Below are positions 42,490-56,731 of a stretch of DNA of 64,000 nucleotides, one piece after another; positions within the stretch are counted from its first letter, which is position 1; every line of letters starts with the position of its first letter. The translations under genes and the position numbers were made by a program. This DNA is from Atkinsonella hypoxylon (lineage: Eukaryota > Ascomycota > Sordariomycetes > Hypocreales > Clavicipitaceae), in assembly GCA_000729835.1 (NCBI GenBank), contig JFHB01000006.1:310001-374000 (forward strand), read 5' to 3'. The notes beneath the pieces were generated by a model. The model worked only from the letters and a program-made list of their open reading frames with translations. It made no database searches and was not told the DNA's origin.

Positions 42490-45095
42490 TAAATTAGGTG
42501 CTATTATGTTGTTCTTGAGTTTGGCCATATTTTGTTCGTCTCACAAATCTGCTTGTTTCTGTATACTTTAATGCAACAAACAGAACGAGTGTATGCATGT
42601 ATCGAAGCAATGCATGTAATAACTGCAACTTTCTCCACCACAAATTTGCTATAAGACTATGCCCACCCAAACAATACATAAAAACTGATACTGGGCCGGA
42701 AAAAAAAAACCCTTCCACCAGCACACCCTTAAGCACATTCACACGAAATTCGCAGGCTTTTGTCGAATATCTTTACAAGGTCGTATCTCAGTTGGCTGTG
42801 CATATCGACATGACTTAGATTTCTACCTTACGTGGTTAAAAAAGGAGTCTACTGTCTGTTCACAGTCGGTAAGTTTTGAGTCCTGCTTACCTGGAGAGCT
42901 TAACCAAATGATGATTTTTCACACCACTGTTTCGCGAATCCTGATCGATTAAGCAAACATGCACTACCATCTGACGACATGTCATACGAATCGACGAAAA
43001 ACAAGAAGCCTGTGCACAACACTCTGCTAATAACGTGCAGACATGTACTCGAGCATCCAAGACCTGGAACTACAATGAAGAGTCTAATTCGGTGAGTTTG
43101 TACCGTTGCGCTCTTCCTTTATTGTATATTTATCATGATGAGAAACTCTTTCATCCAGTTCTGCTACTGAACCAATGTGATGACTCCCAATTACCATACC
43201 AAGATCTCTGATATATCTCGTCCTCGTGACAAGATTTGACATGTGTAGCTTGCATATCGCCATTTGTTGGAACGAGTACTAATGAATGTTTCCTAGCATA
43301 GATTTATTCATATGGGAGGGGAGAGTCAGATGTGCGACACTTCTCGAAATTTATTGAATGATGACAGGTACGCCAACATGTATGCGAATACCGATTATGA
43401 TGACATAAGTTCTATCCATTCAACTACTTCATTTTTGCCGAGTCATCCTCCGTTACTGGAATTCTCTATTTGGGAGTTACGACAAGTTCTGGAGTCGCAT
43501 TCGCTGCTTAATTTGACTTCCGTGTCCTGTCTGGTTATTAGCTCGTTCTGAGTTGCTGGGTAGGCAGGGCCGGCAACAATGACTGAGTAAACTGGCTTGT
43601 CTGAATTGGGCATCTCAACCTGCGTGGCGGACACCTAATCGTGCAATAGACTGCTAACTTTGCATCACAGCTACTACTCTACTCATCGTACTGAAATACC
43701 GTACATGGCAATTCAGGAAATGTATGGAGTAACTTGATTCATCGCGATACAACTCTTTGATCTCGATCCTTTGACCACAAACGCTTCGCTTAAACAGGGG
43801 CTCTCTACTTTTGGCCGCCTTGCTACCATCTGGAGAAAGAAAAGGCTCCTGAGTCGCACATTACTGCGACCACAGAGGTCTTACTTGGGGGCTATTCTTC
43901 AATATTTGCCCGTGTATTTATGCCCTGTCAGACCACAGTCACGACAAGTACAATGTACCGTATCATGCCCAGCTAGCAGTGCACAGTTTGGATAAACACC
44001 GACGAAGAGCGTGAGAATCGCCAGCTGCTACACCATCGCAAGTTGCGATAACTGTATCATGAACAGGTAGCCCTGTCCAAATGAGCATTTATGGCAGAAG
44101 AGGGTTCCGAGCCCTGTTCTGAGCTGATTGTTTCATCATGGCGGAGTTCTCCTGCGGCGCTAGTAGCATATCTTGGGTCGTTAAGCGTCGCCAAAAAAAA
44201 AAAACGCGTACCATCATGCGGCGGCGCTGTAGTTACCAAAACCTCGTTGGATTTGTTAACACTCGACAAGTCTAAACCCCTATTGTCATTTACTTGCTTA
44301 CAGCAATAGAAATTTCTAACATATCAAAGCATACACAGACAACAGTTGTTGAGCGGTCCTGTAGCTCAACAAAACATATAATGGAGCGGCTAGTGAGTCA
44401 ACATAGGTGTCCCATTGTCGAGTCAATATTGTCGTCAGATGAGTTGCTAAAATCCGGACAATATAAAACACCGAGGTAGGTACACAGATAGACAGTTAAT
44501 CAACAAGGTATTATCTGGATTTTCACAAACAATGTGCTATAATCTGACCGAGCGGGTATAATACTATTTATCTCAGTACAGAGTAGTAGTCATTCTTTTT
44601 TTTTTTTACTTCGCGTGCGAGCTACCTTGTGCCTTTAAATCAGTAATGCACTTCAGCCGTGGAAAAGCCGGCGGGTCCCCTCCCTTTTTCTTTTGATGGA
44701 AGGACCAGGCTCGCCCCACTTCCTGCTGGGACCATACAACCATGCAACCATGCAAATTCGACACGCTGGGTCGTATCCACATGTGCCTGCAACAAGCACC
44801 TTAACCTCTGGTTGAATCTGGCCTAAATTCTTGCGCTGACAACAGCAGTCACTTTAATGCCTTGACGAGCCACTGACCCCCTAACGCCATCCCCCCCAGG
44901 CTACCAAACCATTCTTTCCAGCCTTAGCCTGCACTATTACGACACGAAGCGACTGCCATCAGCTGTGTAGATTTTAACATCTCATCAACAAGACACGCCA
45001 CGTGCGATTCTGGTTACTCGTTCAATATTGGTAGGCATATGTCTTGCTGGCTTTCCTGACGATGATGCCACGGCATCAAGGAAACGGATACTCTA
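42490..45095. other. 2.6-kb gene-free region
   Basis: The longest stretch here without a supportable gene, lying between divergent mtr3 and the GT62 gene. Plus-strand frames of 61-79 codons at 43312, 43771, 44091 and 44294 have no recognisable content. A 38-codon frame from the ATG at 42979 runs into a GTGAGT donor, but no continuing exon could be found. Homopolymer A or T runs occur near 42700, 44192 and 44600. The last 400 bp are C/T-rich and probably the promoter and leader of the GT62 gene. Confidence 0.5.
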
Positions 45096-46636
45096 ATGGG
45101 TATCCGCGTGGTAACACATTTGAAATCTCGCCACATAGGTAGTCTCCCTTTACCATTCTCGATAGTGGCATCGGAGTTTCTGATTCTGGCCGAACATAGG
45201 TTTCAACCCCGATTTCAACCCCGATCTCCAGCACATGGAAACCGAAGGCAAAAGAAGCTCATGGTTCGGCTCGGTATCGTCGGACTCTTACTGCTTGCTT
45301 TCGGGTTTTGGATGCTACCCTCTCGTCCAATCCTTTCCGTCGTATCATTAGGGCTCTTGTCCGCCACGCCCGATTTCGAGTTTGAAACCGTACGATATTA
45401 TGACCTGAGCAATGTCCAAGGCACCGCACGGGGCTGGGAACGTGAAGAACGCATACTGCTATGCGTCCCTTTGCGCGATGCGGAGCCACACTTGCCAATG
45501 TTTTTTTCCCATCTGCGTAACTTTACCTATCCGCATCATCTGATCGACCTAGCATTTCTGGTCTCAGACTCCAAGGATCGAACCCTGGAGGTTTTAACTC
45601 AAAACTTGGAACAGATCCAAATGGACCCAGATCCTAAGCAACCTTATGGTGAAGTTTCTATTATCGAGAAAGATTTCGGGCAGAAGGTCAACCAGGATGT
45701 TGAAAGCCGACATGGATTTGCTGCGCAAGCTAGTCGCCGAAAACTCATGGCTCAAGCGAGAAACTGGTTGCTCAGTGCCGCATTACGACCCTACCACTCA
45801 TGGGTGTATTGGCGTGATGTAGATGTAGAAACTGCTCCGTTCACAATCCTCGAGGACTTGATGCGGCACAACAAAGATGTTATCGTACCTAGTGAGTTCA
45901 ATCAACTAGTTTTGTCACGGACATGCTATATGCATTGCTAACTCTATTATCATAGACGTTTGGCGACCACTGCCTGATTGGCTTGGTGGGGAACAACCTT
46001 ATGACTTGAATTCCTGGCAAGAATCGGAGACCGCTCTGGCTCTTGCAGATACGCTGGATGAAGATGCTGTGATCGTGGAAGGCTATGCGGAATATGCCAC
46101 GTGGCGACCTCACCTGGCGTACTTGCGAGATCCTTATGGTGATCCCGACATGGAGATGGAGATTGATGGTGTCGGCGGCGTCAGCATTTTAGCCAAGGCC
46201 AAAGTCTTTCGAAGCGGTGTCCACTTCCCAGCATTCAGTTTCCAGAAGCATGCCGAAACAGAAGGCTTCGGAAAGGTTTGTTGATGTTTTCACAACTTGA
46301 CGATAATTATCTGATCTAGATCCCAGATGGCGAAACAAATGCAATACTGCGTAGTCGGTCTGCCGAATTACCTTATTTGGCATCTATATGAACCCAGTGT
46401 AGAGGACATACGTCATATGGAGGTAAGTTGCCCCAAACGACAAAATTGCGGCATATGGAGCTAAATTTTGGCAGGAGATGGAGCAGGAACGCATTGCTCG
46501 TGAGAAGGAGGAACAGGAAAAGAAATTGAAGGAACAAAAAATGAAAGAGGAGTTTGGTGATGCCTCCGGTCAGTGGGAGAAGGATAAGCAGAAAATTCTC
46601 GAGGAGCAGGAACAAGAGCATGCTGGCAATGCTTAG
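45096..46636 (+). CDS. Mannan polymerase complex subunit, GT62 family (Mnn9/Anp1/Van1)
   Basis: Golgi alpha-1,6-mannosyltransferase subunit that extends the N-glycan outer chain. Four exons: 45096-45891, 45956-46275, 46327-46422 and 46475-46636; 457 aa. Type II topology: a basic N-terminus, then one hydrophobic anchor near residues 55-80 (LGIVGLLLLAFGFWMLP). The GT62 core includes ILLCVPLRDAEPHLPMFF, LAFLVSDSKDRTLEVL and the catalytic DxD at D241/D243 (YWRDVDVETAP). Exon 2 carries NVWRPLPDWLGGEQPYDLNS and VDGVGG-like IDGVGGVSILAKAKVF. The last exon is a highly charged coiled coil (EMEQERIAREKEEQEKKLKE) ending HAGNA. The three paralogues cannot be separated safely; the charged tail favours Anp1 or Van1 over Mnn9. 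Confidence 0.88.
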
Positions 46637-47523
46637 AACGCCCAAGCAGGTAGCGGCTAGAAACTAATGGCCAGTGCGGCCCAATACTCTCAATATGAAA
46701 TCTCCTTACCTACCCGGGTAGGCACGAACTATGTTAGTAATTAGATACCTACCTACCTGGTACCTGGTACGTGGCGGCTTCCGCAAGTAGATATACTACT
46801 AGCAGCTTAGTTGGAGGGCAAGAACAAAGAAGCCATATTGGCTGAAGCCTGAGGTGGTCATTTGCCGTCATATGGGAGAACTTCTTGACGATTTATTATC
46901 ACATAGATTATATCGGTTATAGTAAGTGTTTGTATAGTAATTTGTGCTGTGAGGAAATCACTAAATGAAGGGTGAGGTAAATATCGAGCAGGAGGCCGAC
47001 TTTATAGGGCCAACTAATATGAAATATTCGAGATTATAACGATACTGATCACAGAAAAAGTCCTGAATAATATGTCCGAAGTATTTATGCAAGCCTGCCA
47101 GCTCGCGGCGCGTGTAGATCTCCATGTCCAATCATGAGTGGCGAGGCTGAGCGCTAGCCTTGAGGATGACGGTGGTGGGGCACATGAAATTTGGGTCAGC
47201 CAGCCAGCTCGCAGGGAGGCGAGGACACGACTATCCACTGAGCCTCGACCTTAAGTTGCAGTGCCATCAGCAGCCTCAAGCCCGAAGCTCAGCAACTTTG
47301 TGGCCAATGATTGTCGGATCTCCTCATCAGACGCGATAACCTCGATCATACCCCGATAGATAAAGCGCAACTATCTTGGCTCTGCTGGTATTTAGTCACG
47401 TCAAGTCGGTGTTTGCCATCGGAATTAATATATCTAAGTATGTTTCAGCTCCCACTGATGTACCAGTTGAGAGTAACTACAATTATACTTATCGAGCCTT
47501 GCATGTAGGGAAACGATTGTACT
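46637..47523. other. Intergenic region, gea1 promoter
   Basis: This contains runs of the TACCTACC-type repeat common in filamentous ascomycetes and a 14-bp palindrome CCTACCCGGGTAGG around 46710-46725. No exon was recognised. Confidence 0.45.
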
Positions 47524-50500
47524 ATGGGCTATCATGCTCAGCTATCCGGTACAATGGATCATCGATCCAATTTTAAATCTGGAAGTGAAGACTTGCAACT
47601 CCATGACGCTCCACGAATGCAGTATCGAAGCCGGCCTGTGTCGGTCGCCGTCGACCCCGTTTCCCTCGTGATATCCGAATGCATCTCTATTACTTCTGCG
47701 ATACAGAAGCATGCTAGATCACCACACTCTTCGGTATCAGCTATACTTGGAGGGAACCCAAACTCAGTTCAGCTGGGCCCGGCTGGTGCAGTGATGACGA
47801 TGCGACACCAACCTCGACCAATTGGCCAGACTTCCGTCGCCGAGGATACAAATGAGTTGGCTGGATCGGGTAACAGATGGGGTCTCCGCGGTCAAAAGGG
47901 TAAGAGCATGCAAGACAATCCAATGATTGCAGCCTTTGGAAAGTTGAGACATGAGATTGCAGCGGTCAAGGGTATGTTCACACAGTTCTTCACTAATCGG
48001 TGCTGGTCCACTGAATGATTTCAAGATATCAGAACTTTCGATGCCCCGGCTCTCTTAACCCCATTTCTTCTCGTCATACAGGCCAAAGGAACTGCGGCGC
48101 CGATTACTATATTGGCACTCAGTGCCTTGAGGAAGTTTCTTGCATATGGTTTTGTGTCTTTTAACTCTCCCCGGTTTGCACTTGCTATGCAATCACTTTC
48201 CGCGGCTGTTACACATTGTCAGTTCGATATTAGCGATGCATCACAGGGAGAAGTAGTTCTACTGATGATCCTAAACTTGATGGAAGACATGATGACAGGG
48301 CCTGGCGGTCACATTTTAAGCGATGAAAGCGTGTGTGACATGATGGGTCGCGGTCTGGCAATATGCTCCCAGCCAAGATTTTCGGCGGTATTGCGCAGAA
48401 CTGCAGAAGCCGCGATGGTTAGAATGTGTCAGATCATTTTCGAAGATGTCAAACATCTGGAGCTGGATCCTAGTGATGACAACGACGAGATGAAACGGCG
48501 GGTCCATGACGACCTGGTTGGCCTGAAGATCAGCGGTAATACCACTTTTAGCGACGGCAAAGATACATCAGAGATCGAGCTTGCACAATCCTTGGGTGAG
48601 GGTAGATCTTCATCTAGTTTGAGTGCTGAGGCCGAGGACGGTGACGCTTCTTCAGTATCAGTCAAAGACGCCACCAGCGACCAAACCGAAGAAACAGAAT
48701 CGGTGGATCTCAAGCCCTATTCTCTTCCCTCTGTTCGCGAGCTCTTCCGAGTTCTCGTCAACTTCCTGGATCCCAACGATCGCCAGCACACAGACACGAT
48801 GAGGGTGATGGCAATGCGAATCTTGCATGTAGCCTTGGAGGTTTCCGGTCCATTTATAGCTCGGCATCCGGCACTGGCAACCATTGCAGAAGATCGCTTG
48901 TGCTGCCATCTCTTCCAGCTTGTCCGCTCCGATAATATGGCTGTACTTCAGGAGTCATTGATCGTAACGGGCACCTTGCTGGCTACCTGTCGCGGTGTAC
49001 TCAAGCTTCAGCAAGAACTGTACCTATCTTACCTTGTTGCATGCTTGCACCCCACTGTTCAGATTCCTCGTGAGCCGGGAATTGACCCCTCACTTTATGT
49101 TGGAATACCGGAGACACCAAAACTTGTGAGGCCTCCTCCTTCGCAATCGGGAAGCGGTCAAGCTACACCAGTATCTGTCAAAGACAGACAGAAGCTTGGT
49201 CTAGAAGGAGGTGCTCGCAAGCCAGATGCAAGGCAGGCCATGGTTGAAACAATAGGGGTTTTGTCGCGCATGCCCACGTTTGTGACCGAGCTCTTTGTCA
49301 ATTATGACTGTGACGTAGACAGAGCCGACTTATGCGAAGACATTATTGGTCTACTGTCTCGAAATGCACTTCCTGACTCAGCGACATGGAGTACGACTAG
49401 TGTGCCGCCTCTTTGCTTGGACGCCCTGCTCAGATACATCCAGTTTCTTGCTGAAAGACTCCATGACCCTCCAAAGCATGATGGATACCCGGATCCAGAC
49501 CATCTACGAGAACAACGAAGAAAGAAAAGAATCATTGTCAAGGGTGCTAGCAAATTCAATGAAAAGCCCAAAGCGGGTATTGGCTACTTGGAAGCGCAAG
49601 GAATCATCTCCAATGCCAATGATCCAGTAGAAGTGGCGAGATTTCTCAAGGGGACTTCACGGATGTCCAAGGCCGTCTTGGGAGACTTTCTCTCCAAGAG
49701 GGGGAACGAGGCTATATTAAAGGCGTTCTTGGACCTCTTTGACTTCACAGGCAAACGTGTTGATGAAGCTCTCAGAGCACTTCTAGAAACATTCAGATTG
49801 CCAGGCGAGGCGCCTCTCATTGCTTCGATTGTCGAATGCTTTTCGGAGAAGTACTGTGCAGACGATACACCAAATGATGTCGCCAACAAAGATGGAGTTT
49901 TTATCCTGACGTATGCCATAATTATCCTCAATACTGATCAGCACAACCCAAATCTCAAATCCTCAAAGCGAATGTCATTCGAAGATTTTTCGAGAAATCT
50001 TCGTGGCCAGAATGATGGGAAGGACTTCTCGATGGACTTTTTGAGAGCAATTTTTGATTCTATAAAATCCAACGAAATAATTCTACCCGATGAGCACGAC
50101 AACAAGCATGCGTTCGACTACGCATGGAGAGAACTACTTTTGAAAACGGAAACTGCTGGTGATCTCTTGATCTGCGACACCAACATCTACGACGCCGATA
50201 TGTTTGCGGCAACTTGGAAGCCGGTCATTTCTACCTTGTCATATGTTTTCATGTCTGCAACAGACGACGCAGTTTTTGCCCGGATCGTCAGCGGTTTCGA
50301 TGAATGTGCGCGCATATCGGCCCAGTACGGCAACACTGAGGCACTGGATCAAATAATATATTGTCTCAGCTACATGAGTACTCTGGCAACGAACAGCTCT
50401 TTCAACACGTCTCTGAATACCGAAATTCAGGTTGGTGATGGAAGTGTAATGGTCAGTGAGCTAGCTGTCAAGTTAGGTCGAGATTTTCGGGCACAATTGG

Positions 50501-52714
50501 CCACACTCGTATTGTTTCGTGTCGTTACTGGACATGAAGCTCTAATTCATCGGGGCTGGAAACAGGTGAGCTTTTTCATAGACCTGCGTGTTGTTCTTAT
50601 GACACTAACTGAACAAAGGTTGTAAAAATTTGGGTCAATCTATTCATTAACTCTCTCATACCATCCTTTTCATCCTCAATTAGTGCTTCAATGACGACAC
50701 CAAGCATTCCTCTACAAATGCCCTCTCAAATCATTGATAGAGCCACCCGAACTGCCGAAACAGGGTTTTTCAGCGCTTTCACTTCTTACATCTCGAGCTA
50801 CGCCGCTGATGACCCACCCGAACCATCAGAAGAGGAGTTGGAGAGTACTCTATGCACAGTTGACTGCATCAAGTCATGCAATATGGACAATGTCTTCCAA
50901 AATATTTCGTAAGCTAACGACATTCAACCAGCGTACCATGATTTCTAACTCAATCAGGACACTCCCAGTAGCTGAAACCAAGCGTCTCATAGAGGCTCTC
51001 CTTGACCAAATCCCGGAGGATGACCAAAGTACGGTCATCACTATTAAGCAAGACCCTGTTCCAACTTCTTTGCTTGCAGGTCAAGTGACGGCTCCCTCTC
51101 AACCCACGTACGACCCAACAGTGGCGTACATCATTGAATTTTGCACTATTCTGGTACTGCGAAGCGAAGAACTTATTCAAAGTATGGGGAAAGCCGTCTA
51201 CAGCGCCATCCTGGGACTGCTTCGTGATCCTGTGAAGTGGCATCCCATAACATTATCGAGAGCCACATTCCACGCACTCTCCATATTGAAAAGCAGCTAT
51301 GTAAGTTCACCAGCTACATCATTGAACATTGCCATGCTAACTGCCGTGTCAGGACTACGATTTTATTAAAGTACATTCCCTACTTCATATTATTGCGAAT
51401 TTACCACAACAAATAATCGGACAAACCTCCGACATAATCTCGAACGGGTTCATTAACTGCACAGATAAACCCGGCGCATTACGAAATGAAATGATGAAGT
51501 CGCCTGATTTCTGGGCAATTCTCCGCGTTCTGGCCAGAAACAAGGAGTCTGCTTCATCAGTTTTCGGTATTCTGGAGAGTAGTGTCACAGGGAATCCTCC
51601 AGCTATCAGTGCGGACAACTACGAAGCTACAGTAGATCTTTTGGGCTTCTTCGCATCCGTCCCTACTGAGGCAGAACCATCCGCTCAAACTCTGGAAATA
51701 GGTGACCGCAAGACCGATCGATGTGTGAAGAGCAGACCGTAAGACGCTACTGAAGCTGGCTAGGCTTTCGGCTGTCATTACGTATTTCTGGCTAACCTCC
51801 TGGTCAGTGACGATGCAGCTCTTGAGAGAGGTTGCAAAGCAATTACCACGCTTCAAAGCATCACGACCCGTGTGCCCCAACTAATGCAACAATCGCGCTT
51901 GGGAAGTAGTGAAGGTACGTTGACATAAACAACTCGCAAGACACTGAATTCGTCTTAACTCTTCTCTGCAAAGCCTGGTCAGCCTACTGGCTTCCAATCT
52001 TTCAGGTCTTAACAACCCAATGCACCAACCCTCGTAAAGACATCCGACAACTTGCTTTCTCTGCCATGCAGAGATCGCTTCTATCGCCAGAACTGACACA
52101 TGCGGACGCTCAAGAATGGACAGCCATATTCGGGCGGGTACTGTTCCCCTTGATACATATGCTTTTAAAGCCAGAAATTTTCTCGGTGGACAGAGAAGGA
52201 ATGGGCGAGATGCGCGTACAGGCGGCATCGCTACTCTGCAAAGTATTTCTGCAATATCTCGTGCTCCTTTCCGAATGGGACGGCATGCTTGACTTGTGGG
52301 TAAAACTCATTGATATCATGGACCGTCTCATGAACAGCGGCCAGGGTGATACTTTAGTAAGCCAACCATATATTTGCGGAGAATCTGTTGCAGCCGCATT
52401 AACACATAGTCTAGGAGGAAGCCGTACGGGAAAACCTCAAAAATGTGGTGTTGTTCATGGTAAGCAGTGGCTACCTGGTTTCTCCAACTAAAAGCCCATC
52501 AAATCAGCCGCTTTGGGATGAAACCTGGAAACGCGTCGACCGGTTTCTGCCAGATTTAAGGAATGACATAGCGTCGGAAAGCTTAAATTATCCGACGGAT
52601 CCGGAAACTGCCTCAGTAGGGAATGGATGCAAAGAAGTGGCAGTTGAGTCGCCTCACTCACCGGCAGCCATTGATAATGATGAGAGGGACAACAAAGACA
52701 GATATGAGGCATAG
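47524..52714 (+). CDS. gea1: Arf guanine-nucleotide exchange factor Gea1/Gea2 (GBF1 family)
   Basis: Large Sec7-domain GEF that loads GTP onto Arf1 at the early Golgi. Eight exons: 47524-47971, 48026-50565, 50619-50908, 50958-51300, 51353-51738, 51808-51914, 51974-52356 and 52415-52714; 4797 nt, 1598 aa. The N-terminal DCB/HUS region has SVAVDPVSLVISECISITSA and NPMIAAFGKLRHEI, then VVLLMILNLMEDMMTGPGGH. The Sec7 domain spans about residues 670-860 with the catalytic glutamate finger at E744 (FRLPGEAPLI) and IIILNTDQHNPNLKSSKRMS. C-terminal HDS blocks include EAWSAYWLPIFQVLTTQC and LVLLSEWDGMLDLWVKLIDI. The last intron was set so that GDTL continues as EEAVRENLKNVVLFMVSSGY, matching the family; the unspliced frame stops early. 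Introns are 49-69 nt. Confidence 0.94.
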
Positions 52715-53640
52715 AGAACGGTTAAGAATAATACAGCACCAAGCCGGGGTCATAGAATTTTGCTCTCGGCCATCCTCGTGGCGACTAAAACGAAAGTCTA
52801 GCTAGATAGTACGCTCAACTTTAAGGCCAGGATGGATACTTCCATAGAAAACTGATACGAGAAAATAAAAAGTTAAAAGAGACATGGGCATTGGCCTGCA
52901 TCTACAACACCAATGTTCGATTTGAAGATGGGATGGGAAACAGAGTATGTATGTCCATGACGTCTCGACTCGGTGTAGGATTTAGCTACATCGATACTAA
53001 CCCAAAGCCTAATGAGTATCTGCTCAATGGTAATGCGATTTTAATGCTTGTTCACGTCGCATTCTGTCTGTGGTCGAGAGTAGCAATTGGGAGAGGGGTG
53101 TAGATTGACTGAAGTGCCTCCTATCGATTCAAGTTACAGCATTCTGATAGAACTTTGTCTTTTTCTTTTTTCAGTCTATTAATCGCCGTGATCATCAAAG
53201 GCATTGAGCCATTAGAGGAGCCTCAGCACATTCGTAACAAAAAGTAGGATGAAGAAAACCTGAAACACAGAAACTTACACACTTTTTTTTTTTAAGGGCA
53301 GGTTTCTCTAGAGCCAGATTGCTAGTCGAACGTGCGCATCTACCCGCGTTGGCACGAGACGGTACCTAGAGGTAGGTATTCAGGCCTTGTTTGGTCAGGC
53401 GCCTCAGTAAGGCAAATAAGTATATGTACATGTACTGAGTGAGAATGCACACGCCAGCACACGCCAGCACTCACCCAGCCATAGGTACTTTTGTCAACCT
53501 CCACGCCAACACCGGTATTTTCAGGTCTCAGTCATCGTCTGCCTCGGTGCTCTGTCAGTGACCATCATCAAATCCTTCAGATATGAGAATTGAGGAGCCT
53601 ATCACGTCAAGTTATCTGGCTAGAATAGCTGACTTGCACC
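52715..53640. other. Intergenic region, gea1 to fig4
   Basis: A 70-codon frame at 52891-53103 has no recognisable feature. A short tandem repeat ACACGCCAGC (two copies) lies near 53450-53472, and a T run near 53285. The fig4 promoter must lie in the right part. Confidence 0.45.
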
Positions 53641-56600
53641 ATGACTGATGCGACGGTGGGAAAGGGCAGCGCTGCGGGCGCTCCAACATCAGCGTCACAT
53701 CCGAGGGATATAGACGATGCAAACCGAGTCGCGCCAGCTTTCCCACGACTTCAGAATCATAAAGCTGCAGAATCGTCATGTTTTGCGGACACACGAGCGG
53801 GCAGCAGCTGCGCAACCTTGGCCGACGAGGACGAAGCTACCGTGGCGCAACCATTCCCGAGAATTTCAAGTCCAGATTCCCAGGAATTTTTGCTACATGC
53901 ACCAAGCGACAACACCCGAGAGGGTGGTATTGAGGGCGCTAATGATTTCCTCACTCATAAGATGCATAAGTTTAGTCTCTATGAAACCGCGAGTAGATAC
54001 TATGTCGTTGGCGTTGATGTGAGCGAGAAACTATATCGCATTCTAAAGATTGACCGGTCTACTGAAGGTGGAGAACTGAATATGACAGATGATAAGATTG
54101 CATATAGTCTCAAGGAGATCAACCAGCTCTTGGACACAATAGATGATGGCAACAGAGGGACAGGAGGCATTAAACTGCGCTGCACAACTTGGGGGATTCT
54201 CGGTTTCATCAAATTCACAGGACCCTACTACATGCTATTGATCACCAAAAAGAGCATTGTGGCCATGGTCGGTGGTCACTACATCTATCAGGTCGAAGGG
54301 ACTGAGCTAATCCCGCTGATCCCCGGCAAGACTAAGCCTGGCTCACGCAATACCGATGAACAGAGATTTTTGGGTATCTTGAACAACCTAGACTTGACCA
54401 AGTCATTCTACTACAGCTACTCCTACGATATAACCAGAACGCTGCAGCATAACATCATAAGAGAGAGAGAAACTCTTGGCAAGGGTCTGATACCTTCACC
54501 GGATGATGACCTAAACAGCATGTTCATATGGAATTCATATCTTCTAAAACCGGCCGTGAAAAACATTCAGGCTGCTTATGATTGGTGTCGTCCGATTATC
54601 CATGGATATGTCGACCAGGCTGGTGAGTTACAATGTCTCAGGGAAATTGTCAACATCGCATCTGTGACTATGGATCCTTGTAAACTAACGTTCCAAAGCA
54701 CTCTCCATTTATGGCAGAACGGCGCACATTACAGTTATTGCTAGGCGGTCCAGGCATTTTGCAGGAGCTCGATTTCTGAAACGCGGCGCAAATGACATGG
54801 TATGAGTCCTGCTTCGAACCATAACATTCAATGAGTTATCAGACTGAACCATGAACCAGGGCTACGTCGCCAATGATGTAGAAACTGAACAGATAGTTTC
54901 CGAGTCTCTTACAACGTCTTTCCACTCGCCCGGGCCACGACTGTTTTGCAACCCCCAATATACGTCTTATGTTCAGCATCGCGGCAGTATACCTCTTTAT
55001 TGGACGCAAGATAGTACAGGAGTAACCCCAAAGCCCCCTATCGAACTGAATCTTGTTGACCCTTTTTATGGCGCGGCTGCTTTGCACTTCGACAATCTTT
55101 TTCAGCGGTATGGCGCCCCCATCTACGTTGTCAATCTCATCAAATCCAAGGAGCGCCAACCAAGGGAGTCCAAATTACTGCAAGAATATATCCATGCTAT
55201 TTCATACCTGAATCAATTTCTACCCTCTGACAAGAAAATTATTCACAAGGCTTGGGATATGAGTCGGGCGTCTAAAATTCGGGGTGGAGATGTAATTGGT
55301 AACTTGGAATTAATTGCAGAATCAGTCGTCACGACAACGGGCTTCTTCCATAATGGAGATGGTAGAACTAACCAAATGCTGACGCAGAATGGCATTGGAC
55401 GAACAAACTGCATTGACTGCCTCGATAGGACAAATGCCGCTCAGTTCGTCATTGGCAAGAGGGCGCTGGGTTATCAGCTACACGCCCTGGGAATGCTAAG
55501 CAATACCTCTGTTGACTATGACACGGACGCAGTCAATCTCTTCACACATATGTGGCACGACCACGGTGACACGATAGCGGTTCAATATGGCGGTTCACAG
55601 CTTGTTAACACCATGGAAACATATCGGAAGATAAATCAGTGGACGAGCCATTCTCGAGACATGATTGAGAGTTTCAAGAGATATTATAACAATTCATTTC
55701 TCGACAGCCAGCGCCAAGAAGCATACAATCTATTTCTAGGGAACTACATTTTTAAGCACGATGAGCCTCTTTTGTGGGAGCTTCACTCAGATTATCACCT
55801 ACATCACAGGCATCCAAGGGACTGGTCGGCTTCAAAAGCCAGCAATTACATTAACTGGTATAACCCCTCGCACCTGCGTCCACGGTCGAAGCCCAATATA
55901 TCGATTATGAAGAATGCTCTGCAGAATATTTCTGTAGAAGCAGTCGATGATTATTGGCTGGAATACTACCGACCTGCAATTCTATCATCGTTTCCGAAGT
56001 TATTTGCATTCAAAATGAATTCAACTATCAAGTATATCCCTCTGAAGTCCACACAAGATGGCCGCTATGACCTCAGTCCCTTCCGCATCCGTACAGACCT
56101 TGAATCCGATTCCGACAAGCGGAGGAGGAAAGGAGAGTTGCCTGCGGGGGCCGATCCCATGCCTCCGCGAGGCTATACGAATGAAGACAGCGCCTTGCCA
56201 GCTGGTTCCAGTAGCGCAGCATCCAGAGGTATATCTTTACAACGATGGCTCCATCCTGTTCCAGAAAAAGGCTATGAATCACATATCAAGACTGAACTAC
56301 ATCCAGTCTCCAATGGCAAGCAGCAAGATTATGAGAAATTTAAACCAACTGCACTCGAAAAGTCAAACGCTGCTCAATGGACTTTCACGAAAGCCGTGCA
56401 TGATTCTCTCAATCCATCAGTAAGTGCACAGGAAGCAGAGGACTATGATCGTTATGTCCGTCACCCACAAAATCTTGCTCTTGTCATCTCTAGCCAAACA
56501 CCGTCGGACACTGATGCGTCAGAGTACCGAGATTATGCGAATGGGAGCTGGAGAGATCAAAGTCTGCCATTCTCTAATATTGACGAGGAAATCGAGGTCT

Positions 56601-56731
56601 ACCATGAACTCCTGAAAGTTGGAGATAATCCACTCACCGTGACAGACGATGATGCAACGAAAAAGAGGTACAAGGCTTACAGAAAATGGCTTCGTGGGAA
56701 GTCTTTCTTCAAGCAACAGCCACTCGACTAA
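53641..56731 (+). CDS. fig4: Phosphatidylinositol 3,5-bisphosphate 5-phosphatase Fig4
   Basis: Sac-domain lipid phosphatase that, with Vac14 and the Fab1 kinase, sets PI(3,5)P2 levels on the vacuole membrane. Exons 53641-54622, 54699-54799 and 54860-56731; 984 aa. Introns are 76 and 60 nt. An extended low-complexity N-terminus (about 100 residues) precedes the Sac domain, which begins FSLYETASRYYVVGVDVSEK. The middle exon gives LSIYGRTAHITVIARRSRHF, restoring continuity. The catalytic motif C-x5-R is C545 to R551 (RTNCIDCLDRTNAAQFVIGK). The C-terminal region includes RDWSASKASNYINWYNPSHL and ends in a basic stretch KRYKAYRKWLRGKSF. It converges with tti2; the two stop codons are only 43 bp apart. 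Confidence 0.95.

Noticed and set aside
44330..44480. Possible tRNA-like sequence
   Set aside because: No complete cloverleaf with a T-arm consensus could be drawn here or elsewhere in the window.
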